From assembly GCA_023393115.1 (NCBI GenBank), contig JAEWMS010000063.1, forward strand, positions 77,879 to 141,878: a stretch of 64,000 bases of DNA, given 5' to 3'. This DNA is from Bacillota bacterium (GTDB lineage: Bacteria > Bacillota > Clostridia > Acetivibrionales > DSM-1351). Positions 1-8,095 of this stretch are shown here, piece after piece. Position numbers and translations under genes: made by a program. The notes beneath the pieces were generated by a model. The model did no database searches. It was given only the letters and a program-made list of their open reading frames with translations, and was not told where the DNA came from. How positions within the stretch are numbered: position 1 is the stretch's first letter; each line of letters opens with the position of its first letter.

Positions 1-454
1 CGCTTCTTGTCGGAACGATAATAAGTCCGTCTACCTGGCGTTCCAGCATAAGCTGCAGTGATCTGGCTTCCATACCTACTGAATTGTTGGTTGATGATAA
101 CTGGACGGCATATCCCTCTTTTGAAAGAACACTCTCTATACCACGGACAATACTGGGAAATATATAGTTATCCAAATAAGTTGAAACTATTCCCACAGTC
201 ATTGAGCGCACCCCGGTTTTCACAAGGCGGCGTTGTGACAGTCCTGAAATATAAGTGCCGCTGCCTTGAATCCTTGTAATAAGGCCTTGGTTTTCCAAAA
301 CCTCCAGTGCGCGTCGTACAGTTTGACGAGATACATGGAACTTTTCTCCTAGTTCAGTCTCTGACAAGAATTTATCATTTGGCTTAAAGACTTCATTTTT
401 TATCTGCATTTCTGTCCATTCAACAATATCCAAATACTTAGGGGTGGTAATCAT
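1..454 (-). CDS. GntR/LacI-type (AraR-like) sugar-responsive repressor, partial
   Basis: This is a transcriptional regulator reading leftward and cut by the window edge, so only about 151 N-terminal residues are visible. The first ~70 residues are a GntR winged helix: the segment FHVSRQTVRRALEVLENQG is the recognition region, followed by GLITRIQGSGTYIS. A linker leads into a LacI/periplasmic-binding-like effector domain (SMTVGIVSTYLDNYIFPSIV, then RSLQLMLERQVDGLIIVPT). This fusion of a GntR DNA-binding domain with a LacI-type sensor is the architecture of AraR, the arabinose repressor, but the actual sugar cannot be read here. The ATG has a GAGAGAGG ribosome site. It diverges from a CUT1 sugar ABC transporter, so local control of that transporter is a reasonable inference. 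Class is confident, ligand unknown. Confidence 0.88.
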   Translation of the reverse strand, partial: MITTPKYLDIVEWTEMQIKNEVFKPNDKFLSETELGEKFHVSRQTVRRALEVLENQGLITRIQGSGTYISGLSQRRLVKTGVRSMTVGIVSTYLDNYIFPSIVRGIESVLSKEGYAVQLSSTNNSVGMEARSLQLMLERQVDGLIIVPTRS

Positions 455-1224
455 TAATAAACCTCTCTCTCAAACCCTGTCATTGGAAATTCAAATTAAT
501 ATCCCTTGGTAACAGGAGCAAATTTATTTAAAAGTATTTTTAATACTATAAAGGTATTATACAGCGTAGGTACAAGTGTGTAAAGTTGTAATTACAAATT
601 GCATTGTTTTGTACTAAAAAGGTTAGAGAACATCAACAAATTGAGGTTTTATATAGAAAAAAATAAACTACTTAACATAAATTGTATGAGTACATATAAG
701 CGTATTTATTTGTTATACTAATTAATTAGACAACATGTATTGTGATTCAATATATGTTGTGCAAAATATATTCGGCTGATCTTTAATAATTTCAATAAAA
801 ATACTTTTATAGATATTAGTGTTTATTTAACATAGCAATTTTTACAAGTCAAATGACAATATAAACATATTATTTGTTTTACAGAATTGATATTATCACA
901 TACAGAAGGGTTAATAATTAAGCTGTGTTTGGGGGACAAGTCTTTAGAAAAGAGTTTTATGCCTGCTTAGACCACTGTGTATAGGTCTTCGGAGGGATTT
1001 GCAAAAGATGCTCCAGAATATAATTATTTTCGCCAAGTAACAGCAATACAAATATTAAAAATATAGTAAATATGAATAAAGCTGTAAATATTAATTTTTC
1101 TGGAGAGTACATCACTACTAAGGGAAAAAGCTTTATGCTGCTTATTAAAAGTTTGCTTTATTAATAATTCTAAATATCACCTGCATACAAAAAAATAAAA
1201 AATAAATGAAAAGGGGTGTCACCT
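455..1224. other. 770-bp intergenic region between divergent regulator and transporter
   Basis: No supportable gene. It is very AT-rich. It contains the first copy of the 42-bp repeated promoter/operator element (831-872) and a small dyad, TATG-agta-CATA, near 687-698 that could be an operator for the GntR/LacI regulator. The stretch about 920-1060 has a weak hairpin (AGACC/GGTCT near 970) that I do not recognise as a known RNA. The right end carries the AAAAGGGG ribosome site of the permease gene. Confidence 0.5.
824..872 (-). promoter_or_regulatory. Repeated promoter/operator element, copy 1
   Basis: Positions 831-872 match 5820-5861 at 38 of 42 bases. On the minus strand the block reads as a sigma-A-like promoter TTGACT (852-847), 17-bp spacer, TAAATA (829-824), pointing to the GntR/LacI gene and giving a long leader of about 365 nt. 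GCAAT/ACAAT half-sites 21 bp apart within the block resemble the direct-repeat spacing used by AraC-family proteins. Binding by the AraC regulator at 4901-5764 is an inference. Confidence 0.6.
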
Positions 1225-2151
1225 TTGTCAGGAAATACACAGAAACTTATTAACTATTTAAAACGCTATTGGACGCTCTATCTGCTGCTTGCCATACCTG
1301 TTGCTTACTTCCTTGTATTCCGCTACATACCCATGACATACATACAAATAGCATTCAAGAAGTATAGTATCGTTCAAAGTGTCTGGGAAATGCCTTGGGC
1401 TGATAACAATGGATTAGAGTACTTTATTAAGGCATTTTCAAATATGGACTTTCTTTACGCATTGCGTAATACTATCACACTTAACCTGCTCGATCTGGTG
1501 GTTGGATTTCCGGCTCCTATAATATTGGCATTACTGCTCAACGAGCTGACATTTTCGAGGCTTAAGAAGCTTACACAGACCGTCGCATACATGCCTCACT
1601 TTCTATCTTGGATTATTATCTCAGGTATAGCATTACAACTTTTCGCTCCCAGTACCGGTCTTGTGAATATAATGTTGAATAGTTTGGGAGTTGAATCAGT
1701 TCCATTCCTTAATGAACCCAAACACTGGATAGCAACTTACATTCTGCTTGGGGTTTGGCAAAGTGTTGGTTGGAACTCTATCATTTACTTGGCAGCACTT
1801 ACAAGTATCAATCCTGAATTATATGAAGCAGCTTCAATGGACGGAGCCGGACGATTTAAGAAAATGTTACACGTAACATTACCTGGTCTGCGATCCACTA
1901 TCATAGTACTACTCATTATGAACCTCGGGCGTATCCTGGGCAGTGAGTTTGATAGACCATGGGCTTTAAGAAATGCATTGGTTGACAACGTATCAAACGT
2001 TATATCCACATTTGTTTATACGAATGGTATCCGCGGTCTCCAATTCTCACTAACTACTGCGGTAGGTCTGTTTCAGTCTGTAGTCTGTGTTATTTTCCTT
2101 ATAGGGGCAAATTCTCTTGCCAAGAAGTTTGGTGAGCGGGGAATTTGGTAG
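1225..2151 (+). CDS. CUT1 sugar ABC transporter permease (LplB/YteP type), first permease
   Basis: Inner-membrane permease subunit of a carbohydrate uptake ABC transporter, about 308 residues with six predicted membrane segments. The conserved cytoplasmic EAA loop is visible as YEAASMDGAGRFKKMLHVTL, where the transporter ATPase docks. I place the start at the TTG at 1225 because AAAAGGGG (1209-1216) is spaced correctly for it; a GTG at 1216 overlaps that site and is less likely. The second permease follows after 34 bp and the lipoprotein after that, so the three form one operon. There is no ATP-binding gene here, so the system probably borrows a shared MsmX-type ATPase. Context suggests aldouronic or other xylan-derived oligosaccharides, as in Geobacillus AguEFG, but the substrate is inferred. 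Confidence 0.9.
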   Translation: MSGNTQKLINYLKRYWTLYLLLAIPVAYFLVFRYIPMTYIQIAFKKYSIVQSVWEMPWADNNGLEYFIKAFSNMDFLYALRNTITLNLLDLVVGFPAPIILALLLNELTFSRLKKLTQTVAYMPHFLSWIIISGIALQLFAPSTGLVNIMLNSLGVESVPFLNEPKHWIATYILLGVWQSVGWNSIIYLAALTSINPELYEAASMDGAGRFKKMLHVTLPGLRSTIIVLLIMNLGRILGSEFDRPWALRNALVDNVSNVISTFVYTNGIRGLQFSLTTAVGLFQSVVCVIFLIGANSLAKKFGERGIW

Positions 2152-2185
2152 GGAACAGAACATTTTATTAAGGAGGATATACAGA

Positions 2186-3055
2186 ATGATTAAGTCAAAA
2201 AGTACAAAAATGGGAGATTTGATAATAGCGTTTTTATGCTTCCTCGTTATTTTAGTTTGTCTCTTACCGCTGGTTAACGTATTATCACGTTCCCTCAGTT
2301 CATCGGAAGCTCTTATACGAGGTGAGGTTACACTTTGGCCCAAAGGCCTCAACTTTGACTCCTATAGATTGGTGTTCAATGATAGCAAGTACTTAGTGTC
2401 ACTTGGTTGGACCGCTATATTGACAGTTATTTGTACAATAGTGTCTATGGTGATGACCACAATATGTGCATTCCCACTTACTTATGATAAGCTCAAGGGA
2501 CGAGGAATTATTAACACATTAATTATATTTACTATGTATTTCAATGCTGGCACAATACCAAACTATCTTCTGCTGAAAGATCTGGATCTTATAAACAAAC
2601 CGTTAGTACTGATAATTCCCAGCTGCCTGAGTGTGTTCAACATGATCATTATGCGCAGTTTCCTCTATGGTATTCCTGACAGTTTGCGTGAGTCAGCAGA
2701 GATAGACGGTGCCGGGCCTATCAGAACCCTTATCAGCATTTATCTGCCGCTGTCTACTTCTGTAATAGCAACTCTGTCTCTATTCTATGCAGTGGGAAGG
2801 TGGAATGGTTTTTCAGATGCACTTATGTATATGAGCGACAGAAAATACCACCCGATTCAGCTCCTTTTGTACAACATAATAAATAATGTTTCAAGTATAG
2901 AAGTTTCATCCCAGGAGGGCTTTACCAAGCCTGGGTTGTCAGATGGTCTTAAGGCGGCAACAGTTATGTTTGCCACCGTACCGATTCTACTAGTTTATCC
3001 GTGGCTGCAGAGATACTTTATCACAGGTGTGACTATAGGTGCAGTGAAGGGTTAA
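2186..3055 (+). CDS. CUT1 sugar ABC transporter permease (YtcP/YesQ type), second permease
   Basis: Partner permease of the preceding gene, 289 residues, with six membrane segments. The EAA loop reads LRESAEIDGAGPIRTLISIY, and the C-terminus ends in YFITGVTIGAVKG, the typical tail of this subfamily. The ATG at 2186 follows AGGAGG (2171-2176) with good spacing; upstream in-frame codons overlap the previous gene and lack a ribosome site. The two permeases would form the heterodimeric channel, with the downstream lipoprotein delivering sugar. The next gene starts 50 bp later. No ATPase is encoded. The family call is confident; the substrate is not visible in the sequence. Confidence 0.91.
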   Translation: MIKSKSTKMGDLIIAFLCFLVILVCLLPLVNVLSRSLSSSEALIRGEVTLWPKGLNFDSYRLVFNDSKYLVSLGWTAILTVICTIVSMVMTTICAFPLTYDKLKGRGIINTLIIFTMYFNAGTIPNYLLLKDLDLINKPLVLIIPSCLSVFNMIIMRSFLYGIPDSLRESAEIDGAGPIRTLISIYLPLSTSVIATLSLFYAVGRWNGFSDALMYMSDRKYHPIQLLLYNIINNVSSIEVSSQEGFTKPGLSDGLKAATVMFATVPILLVYPWLQRYFITGVTIGAVKG

Positions 3056-3105
3056 ATTCGTTCCTTAGACATTATATGTCTAAATATATAAAGGAGGATT
3101 TTTAT

Positions 3106-4785
3106 ATGAAAAAAGTTCTTTTAGTTTTACTGGCTTGCCTTCTGGTGTTTAATTTGGCAGCCTGCGGTTCAGGTTCTGATAGTACAGCTGCCACATCTTC
3201 AGCAGAAAATTCATCGATTTCTGGTGACAGTGCCACTACAAGCAGCGCTGAACAAGGCTTACCCGGAAGATTTGCAGAAACCAAGAAAATCACTGTTGAA
3301 GTATTTGACCGTGCTGTTGATGGCGGTACTAAGGCAGAAGACAACTTCTATACCAATTATATTAAAGAAGGAATGCTTCGCGACTATAATGTAGAGGTTA
3401 CATTCGTTCCAGTCCCTCGTTGGACAGAGGTAGAGCAGATGAACAATCTGCTTGCTGCAGGAACTGCACCTGATGTTTGCCTTACATATAGCTACCCAAC
3501 TGTTCAGACTTACGCTAATATGGGCGGTATACTTGATCTGGCTCCTATTCTTGACAGCAATAAGCAATTACTCCCTGACCTATGGACTATTCTTGGTGAC
3601 GAGAACATATATGCAAATAAGACTCCTGACAAAGGTAATATATGGGCTATGGAATCAAAGCTTTTTCATAATAAGCGTATAAATACTTTTGTTCGTGAAG
3701 ATTGGTTAAAGAAACTCAACCTTGCTGAACCTACATCCCTTGAAGAGTATGAAGCAATGTTAAAAGCATTTAAGACAAATGCATCTACTTTACTTGGTGC
3801 AAATGCTGACAAGATGATTCCTTTCTTGCTGAGCGTAGATGTGGGTTGGACAGCCGGTACATTAATAAATTCATTCTTCCCCAATAATTATACGGATTCA
3901 GAAGAAACTTATTACGTAAATGGTTTTGACGATAGACACTTGTTACGTCCAGGATTTAAAGATGGAATAAAGAAACTTAATGAATGGTACAATGCCGGCT
4001 TAGTATGGAAAGACTTCCCTCTGTATCCGGCTGGAGACAAGAATATCGATAACCAAATGAAGGCAGGCTATGTTGGTTCATTTATACATAACTGGGATTA
4101 CCCTTACCGTAATGGAGCTGACAGCATCGACGCAAATATTAAGAAACTGGTCGGACAGGATGCCGCATATATCGCTGTTGATTGCTTTAAAAACGACGCA
4201 GGAGTTTACAAGAAGTATCTCAGCCCACCAATTGACCGTAAGATATTCTTCCCTTCAACAAATAAAGAGCCTGTAGCGTCACTTCTTTATCTTAACTGGA
4301 TCAGTAAGCTTGAAAACCGTAAATTCCTCCAGATTGGTGAGGAGGGCGTTACACATGAGAAACTGGCTGACGGTTCTGTAAAGAGCCTTGCGGTTACCGG
4401 AGAAAAATTCATGAATTCTCCGCTCAACATAGACTATACTATGACAATTAATGGTTTAGACATTGGCGACCCGGCATTGAACGTAAAGTCTGTTGCTCTC
4501 GGATACGCAGGTGTTGATTCAAAATATATTGAAAAAGCGTTTGAATTAACAAGCAAAGATGCATATGTTAGTAAGCATGTTAACGTTGGTGATGTTAAGG
4601 CTGAAGAAGGAATGGGTCCTGCTCTGAAAGAAAAACGCGATAATATGTTAGTTCAGTCTGTAACCGCAAAGGCAGATAAATTTGACACTACATTTGACAC
4701 TGGATTTAAGGATTGGCTTGCTTCAGGTGGTCAGGCTATAATTGACGAACGTACAGTATTATATGCAAAGTATTTCAAGAAATAA
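3106..4785 (+). CDS. Sugar-binding lipoprotein of ABC transporter (LplA type)
   Basis: Extracellular solute-binding protein, 559 residues, of the large LplA/YtcQ class. The N-terminus is a lipoprotein signal: MKK, a hydrophobic stretch, then lipobox LAAC with the lipid-modified cysteine around residue 20, followed by a Ser/Gly/Ala-rich tether. The body shows the usual class motifs (AAGTAPDVCLTYSYP, then VREDWLKKLNLAEPTSLEEYE). The start ATG follows AAGGAGG at 3091-3097. It is the last gene of the transporter operon; a strong terminator follows 42 bp after the stop. It would bind the oligosaccharide and pass it to the two permeases. A large binding protein of this class together with neighbouring GH67 favours a xylan-derived oligosaccharide, but this is inference. 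Confidence 0.91.
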   Translation: MKKVLLVLLACLLVFNLAACGSGSDSTAATSSAENSSISGDSATTSSAEQGLPGRFAETKKITVEVFDRAVDGGTKAEDNFYTNYIKEGMLRDYNVEVTFVPVPRWTEVEQMNNLLAAGTAPDVCLTYSYPTVQTYANMGGILDLAPILDSNKQLLPDLWTILGDENIYANKTPDKGNIWAMESKLFHNKRINTFVREDWLKKLNLAEPTSLEEYEAMLKAFKTNASTLLGANADKMIPFLLSVDVGWTAGTLINSFFPNNYTDSEETYYVNGFDDRHLLRPGFKDGIKKLNEWYNAGLVWKDFPLYPAGDKNIDNQMKAGYVGSFIHNWDYPYRNGADSIDANIKKLVGQDAAYIAVDCFKNDAGVYKKYLSPPIDRKIFFPSTNKEPVASLLYLNWISKLENRKFLQIGEEGVTHEKLADGSVKSLAVTGEKFMNSPLNIDYTMTINGLDIGDPALNVKSVALGYAGVDSKYIEKAFELTSKDAYVSKHVNVGDVKAEEGMGPALKEKRDNMLVQSVTAKADKFDTTFDTGFKDWLASGGQAIIDERTVLYAKYFKK

Positions 4786-4826
4786 TCATTTGCAAAGCGT
4801 CTGTTAATTAGAAAACTAAGATAATG

Positions 4827-4875
4827 CCCTGTAAGGTGAACGCTGTGTTTACTTTACAGGGTGTTTATTTTTTGT
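4827..4875 (+). terminator. Rho-independent terminator after first ABC transporter operon
   Basis: A 15-bp stem (4827-4841 with 4847-4861, arms CCCTGTAAGGTGAAC and GTTTACTTTACAGGG, two G-T wobbles) with a 5-nt loop is followed by a T-rich run from 4862. It ends the permease-permease-lipoprotein operon. Its position before the stop of the opposing AraC gene means it may serve both strands. Confidence 0.85.
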
Positions 4876-4900
4876 TCTGTTTTAATAATATCTGATGTTT

Positions 4901-5764
4901 CTAAGCTTCCGGTTTAGAGCTTGAAAAGAAATGTTTGGGAGTAACACCGTACTCTTTTTTAAATGCTCTGAAGAAGTTCGAGTAGTCACCGAAACCACAT
5001 TGCTTGAACACGTCGGTTATGGGCATTCCCTGAAGAATAAGCTCCTTTGCAAGAATGAGCTTTTTCTGTATTATGTATTTATGAATAGTAGTTCCGGAAT
5101 GTTTCTTGAATTCTCTGAGTAAATGATATTTACTGAGAAAAACGTGCTCAGACAAGCTGTCTATGGTCAGTTCCTCATCAATATGGTTATTAATGTATTC
5201 GATAATATCCATAATCATAACACTCTTTTTAACATCGGCGTCGGGCTTTATGTTATTATGTTGTAAAGCCATATTTATTTGAACAAACAGCTCAATAAAA
5301 TATGCTTTGTATAGGATATCGCTGCCTATGCCGTGATAGTTTTCAATTGAAATGAGCTTGTGGAGAAGTGTTCGAATATTCTGCTGCTGATCCAAGGATA
5401 ATCTGATTACATTGTCCTTTTTGGAATAGAAACAGGAGGCCAAATCTGTTTCATCAGTTGAAAGACTGCTCATAAAATTTTTATCAATCCATAGAACAAT
5501 TCGTTCGTAAGGAACAGTGTGGTCTTTAACAACCAGCTGATGAAGCTCTGTAGTATTAACCAGAACAATATCTCCGGGCTTCAGTGTATATGTTTTTCCT
5601 TCAATATAGTAGCTTACATTACCAGAAATAAAGAAAAAGCACTCATAAAAATCATGGTGATGAAGAGACACTTTTTCCAGCTTTATATCTGAATAATAAA
5701 ATATCTCATATTCTTTTGCGTGCATTTGCTGACGGGTTTGGTAAGCATGGTACTTCTTTTTCAT
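4901..5764 (-). CDS. AraC-family regulator with N-terminal cupin sensor
   Basis: DNA-binding regulator of 287 residues. The N-terminal ~150 residues form a cupin (AraC_binding) domain: LHHHDFYECFFFISGNVSYY, then LKPGDIVLVNTTELH. The C-terminal ~100 residues contain two AraC helix-turn-helix motifs: ISLSEHVFLSKYHL-like (TIDSLSEHVFLSKYHLLREF) and MPITDVFKQCGFGDYSNFFR, ending in YGVTPKHF. I use the ATG at 5764 with GAGG six bases upstream; a TTG at 5782 is possible but unsupported. A promoter TTGACT-N17-TAAAAT lies in the repeated 42-bp element just upstream. It sits between the transporter operon and the divergent esterase-uxuBA-GH67 operon and probably controls both. Inducer unknown. Confidence 0.9.
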   Translation of the reverse strand: MKKKYHAYQTRQQMHAKEYEIFYYSDIKLEKVSLHHHDFYECFFFISGNVSYYIEGKTYTLKPGDIVLVNTTELHQLVVKDHTVPYERIVLWIDKNFMSSLSTDETDLASCFYSKKDNVIRLSLDQQQNIRTLLHKLISIENYHGIGSDILYKAYFIELFVQINMALQHNNIKPDADVKKSVMIMDIIEYINNHIDEELTIDSLSEHVFLSKYHLLREFKKHSGTTIHKYIIQKKLILAKELILQGMPITDVFKQCGFGDYSNFFRAFKKEYGVTPKHFFSSSKPEA

Positions 5765-5812
5765 ATATACCTCAATAAACAAATAAAAACATTAACTGTA
5801 TATTTTGAAGTC

Positions 5813-5861
5813 ATTTTATCATAGCAATTATTGCAAGTCAAACGGCAATATAAACATATTA
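5813..5861 (-). promoter_or_regulatory. Repeated promoter/operator element, copy 2 (AraC gene promoter)
   Basis: Plus-strand 5820-5861 repeats 831-872 with 4 mismatches in 42. On the minus strand it contains TTGACT (5841-5836), a 17-bp spacer and TAAAAT (5818-5813), about 50 bp before the AraC start codon. GCAA-type half-sites begin at 5824, 5833 and 5845, so the outer two are 21 bp (two helical turns) apart, and GCAAT-T-ATTGC (5824-5834) is a small palindrome. This suggests autoregulation by the AraC protein; binding itself is not shown. Confidence 0.65.
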
Positions 5862-5930
5862 GTGCCTAAATGTGAACAGTATAATTTACTTATGTAAAAT
5901 CGTTGAGACTTTTACTCTGAAAGTAATTTT

Positions 5931-5956
5931 AATGTTAGACTGTTTTACGATATAAT
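5931..5956 (+). promoter_or_regulatory. Possible promoter of esterase-uxuBA-GH67 operon
   Basis: A perfect -10 TATAAT (5951-5956) is preceded, 17 bp away, by a poor -35 (TTTAAT). A good -10 with a weak -35 fits an activator-dependent promoter and the nearby AraC gene, but no transcription start is known. Confidence 0.4.
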
Positions 5957-6002
5957 ATAGTAGTGATAATAGAATATATTAGCAAAAAATGCTCATTTTA
6001 AT

Positions 6003-6118
6003 GGTAAGTCAACATGATTTTCACGCAGAGAAAAGCCACAATGTTGGCTCAAAGCCATAATATGTCAAAGCCACATAATGCGGCTTAAAGCCACCTTCGG
6101 TGGCTTATGGAGGTTAAT
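6003..6118 (+). repeat. Hairpin-rich leader, dispersed repeat family member 1
   Basis: The first 36 bp (6003-6038) match 54999-55034 at 32 of 36 positions. Then four short units beginning AAAGCCA start at 6032, 6051, 6067 and 6087; three of them fold back on a GGCT/GGCTT partner. The last is an 8-bp hairpin (6088-6095 with 6099-6106, loop TTC) ending 2 nt before the GGAGG of GGAGGTTAATATG (6109-6121), the esterase start. The same 13-base start block also occurs at 55174 and 61433. Function unknown; translational control is one possibility. Confidence 0.7.
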
Positions 6119-8032
6119 ATGGAATATGAAATGGATTTTCAACCACCAAAGGGACAGCTTACTCTTCCGAGATTGATAAGTGACGGTATGGTGCTTCAGA
6201 GGGAAGCAGATGCCAGAATATGGGGGTGGGCTGCACCCGGGGAGTCAATAACGGTAGAGTTTATTGATAAATATTATAGTACCGAAGCAAATCCCGAGGG
6301 CAGTTGGGAGGTAGTACTTCCGGGTTTGAAGGCTGGTGGGCCATATGATATGGAAATCAAGGCCGTTTCGGGTAAAATTACTGTCAGGAATATATTAATA
6401 GGTGAAGTGTGGGTATGTTCAGGGCAGTCAAATATGGAATTACCAATGGCTAGAGTTAAGGATCAGTACCCCGATGAAATGGTTAACTGTGAGAATCCGT
6501 ATATAAGAACGTATAACGTAGCAATGAGATACGACTTCAATGAACCATACAAGGATTTACATGAGGGAAGCTGGGTATCTTCCAATCAACAAACTATCCC
6601 AGAGTTTTCTGCAGTGGGATACTTTTTTGCAAAAGCCTTATTTGAAAGATACCATATACCCGTTGGATTCATTAAAGCAGCCATAGGCGGTTCTCCCATC
6701 GAGACATGGATTAGTGAGGAAGCTTTAAAAACCTATCCTGATATTATACAAATCTTGCAGCCGTACAAGGACGATAGCTATGTGGATAAAATATTAAAGA
6801 TAGATGGAGCTCTGACTACTGCATGGTTTGACAGCCTGAATAAGAGCGATGCAGGATTTATTTCTGAAGTACCCTGGTACTCTGAGGTACTTGATACCTC
6901 TAAATGGTCAACTATGAACTGGCCTGCCAACTTTGAGAAGGAAGGTTTCAGAAATTTCAACGGAGCTATTTGGTTCAGAAAAGAGATAGATGTACCTGAA
7001 GAAATGCTGAATAAACCTGTCAGACTCTGGCTTGGAAGAATAGTAGACAGTGATAAAACTTACGTAAATGGTGAATTTGTTGGAGAGATTACTTATCAGT
7101 ATCCTCCAAGAAAGTATGACATACCGGTCGGTCTATTGAAAAAAGGGAAAAACGTTATAACAGTCAGAATCGTAAGCAATAATGGGATTGGTGAGGTTAT
7201 TTCCGATAAGCCCTATAAGCTTTTTGCAGAAGACTGCTCCATTGATTTGACAGGTGAGTGGAAGTATATGATAGGCACTTACTGCGGTCCTTTGCCTGAC
7301 ACAACCTTTATGCAATGGCAGCCCGCCGGCTTGTACAATGGTATGCTGGCGCCTTTGACAAATTATACTGTCAAGGGAGCGCTGTGGTATCAGGGAGAAT
7401 CAAATACCTCCAGACCTTTTGAATACTTAAGCCTGATGAAGACTCTGGTTGAAGACTGGAGAAAAAGATGGAACCAAAACAGTTTTCCCTTCATATTTGT
7501 TCAGCTTCCGAATTACAGCACTGCAGATACCCAGCCCGCAGAAAGCGATTGGGCTGAACTTCGTGAAGCACAGCTTCAAGCTCTGGAAATTCACGATACT
7601 GCAATGGCAGTTGCTTTTGATCTTGGTGAATGGAATGACATGCATCCTTTAAGAAAAAAAGAAGTAGGTGAAAGGCTGGCACTGGCGGCGATAAGCACAG
7701 CTTATGGCGAAGAAATTACATCCTCAGGGCCTATATACAAGGATATGGAGATAGTCGGTAACAAAATAGCCATCAGCTTTATTAATACAGGAAGTGGATT
7801 AAAGACTGTAGACGGATGCGAGTTGAAGCATTTCTCAATAGCGGGCAGCGACAAGACATTCCTGTGGGCAAAAGCAAAAATAGAAGGCCAAAAGGTTATC
7901 GTGTGGAATGAAGGTATTGCAGAGCCTAAAGCGGTAAGATACGCCTGGGCAACCAATCCTGAAGGGGCCAATCTGGTAAATGCAGAAGGGCTGCCCGCTT
8001 CACCGTTCAGAACGGACGCTTGGAACCGATAA
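6119..8032 (+). CDS. SGNH acetylesterase of the sialate O-acetylesterase family
   Basis: A 637-residue SGNH hydrolase of the sialate O-acetylesterase (SASA, DUF303) family. The nucleophile block VCSGQSNMELPM lies near residue 105, the second block GALWYQGESN near residue 425, and the Asp/His block NDMHPLRKKEVGERLA near residue 510. Between them is the family's inserted jelly-roll domain (FRKEIDVPEEMLNKPVRLWLG). There is no signal peptide, so it acts in the cytoplasm. I use the ATG at 6119, directly after GGAGGTTAAT, rather than the ATG at 6107 that overlaps the ribosome site. As first gene of the uxuB-uxuA-GH67 operon it most likely removes acetyl groups from imported xylo-oligosaccharides rather than from sialic acid; that substrate is inferred from context. 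Confidence 0.88.
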   Translation: MEYEMDFQPPKGQLTLPRLISDGMVLQREADARIWGWAAPGESITVEFIDKYYSTEANPEGSWEVVLPGLKAGGPYDMEIKAVSGKITVRNILIGEVWVCSGQSNMELPMARVKDQYPDEMVNCENPYIRTYNVAMRYDFNEPYKDLHEGSWVSSNQQTIPEFSAVGYFFAKALFERYHIPVGFIKAAIGGSPIETWISEEALKTYPDIIQILQPYKDDSYVDKILKIDGALTTAWFDSLNKSDAGFISEVPWYSEVLDTSKWSTMNWPANFEKEGFRNFNGAIWFRKEIDVPEEMLNKPVRLWLGRIVDSDKTYVNGEFVGEITYQYPPRKYDIPVGLLKKGKNVITVRIVSNNGIGEVISDKPYKLFAEDCSIDLTGEWKYMIGTYCGPLPDTTFMQWQPAGLYNGMLAPLTNYTVKGALWYQGESNTSRPFEYLSLMKTLVEDWRKRWNQNSFPFIFVQLPNYSTADTQPAESDWAELREAQLQALEIHDTAMAVAFDLGEWNDMHPLRKKEVGERLALAAISTAYGEEITSSGPIYKDMEIVGNKIAISFINTGSGLKTVDGCELKHFSIAGSDKTFLWAKAKIEGQKVIVWNEGIAEPKAVRYAWATNPEGANLVNAEGLPASPFRTDAWNR

Positions 8033-8095
8033 AGAAATCTTCTGACTTCTAAGCCAATATTATTATCAATACTAATACTAATACGGAGAAAACAA

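Noticed and set aside
920..1060. Structured RNA in the long intergenic region before the first transporter
   Set aside because: Only a 5-bp hairpin and no match to a known riboswitch; too weak to call.
2050..2352. Minus-strand open frames within the permease genes and similar shadows across the window
   Set aside because: They lie antisense to well-supported genes, have no ribosome sites and no family motifs.
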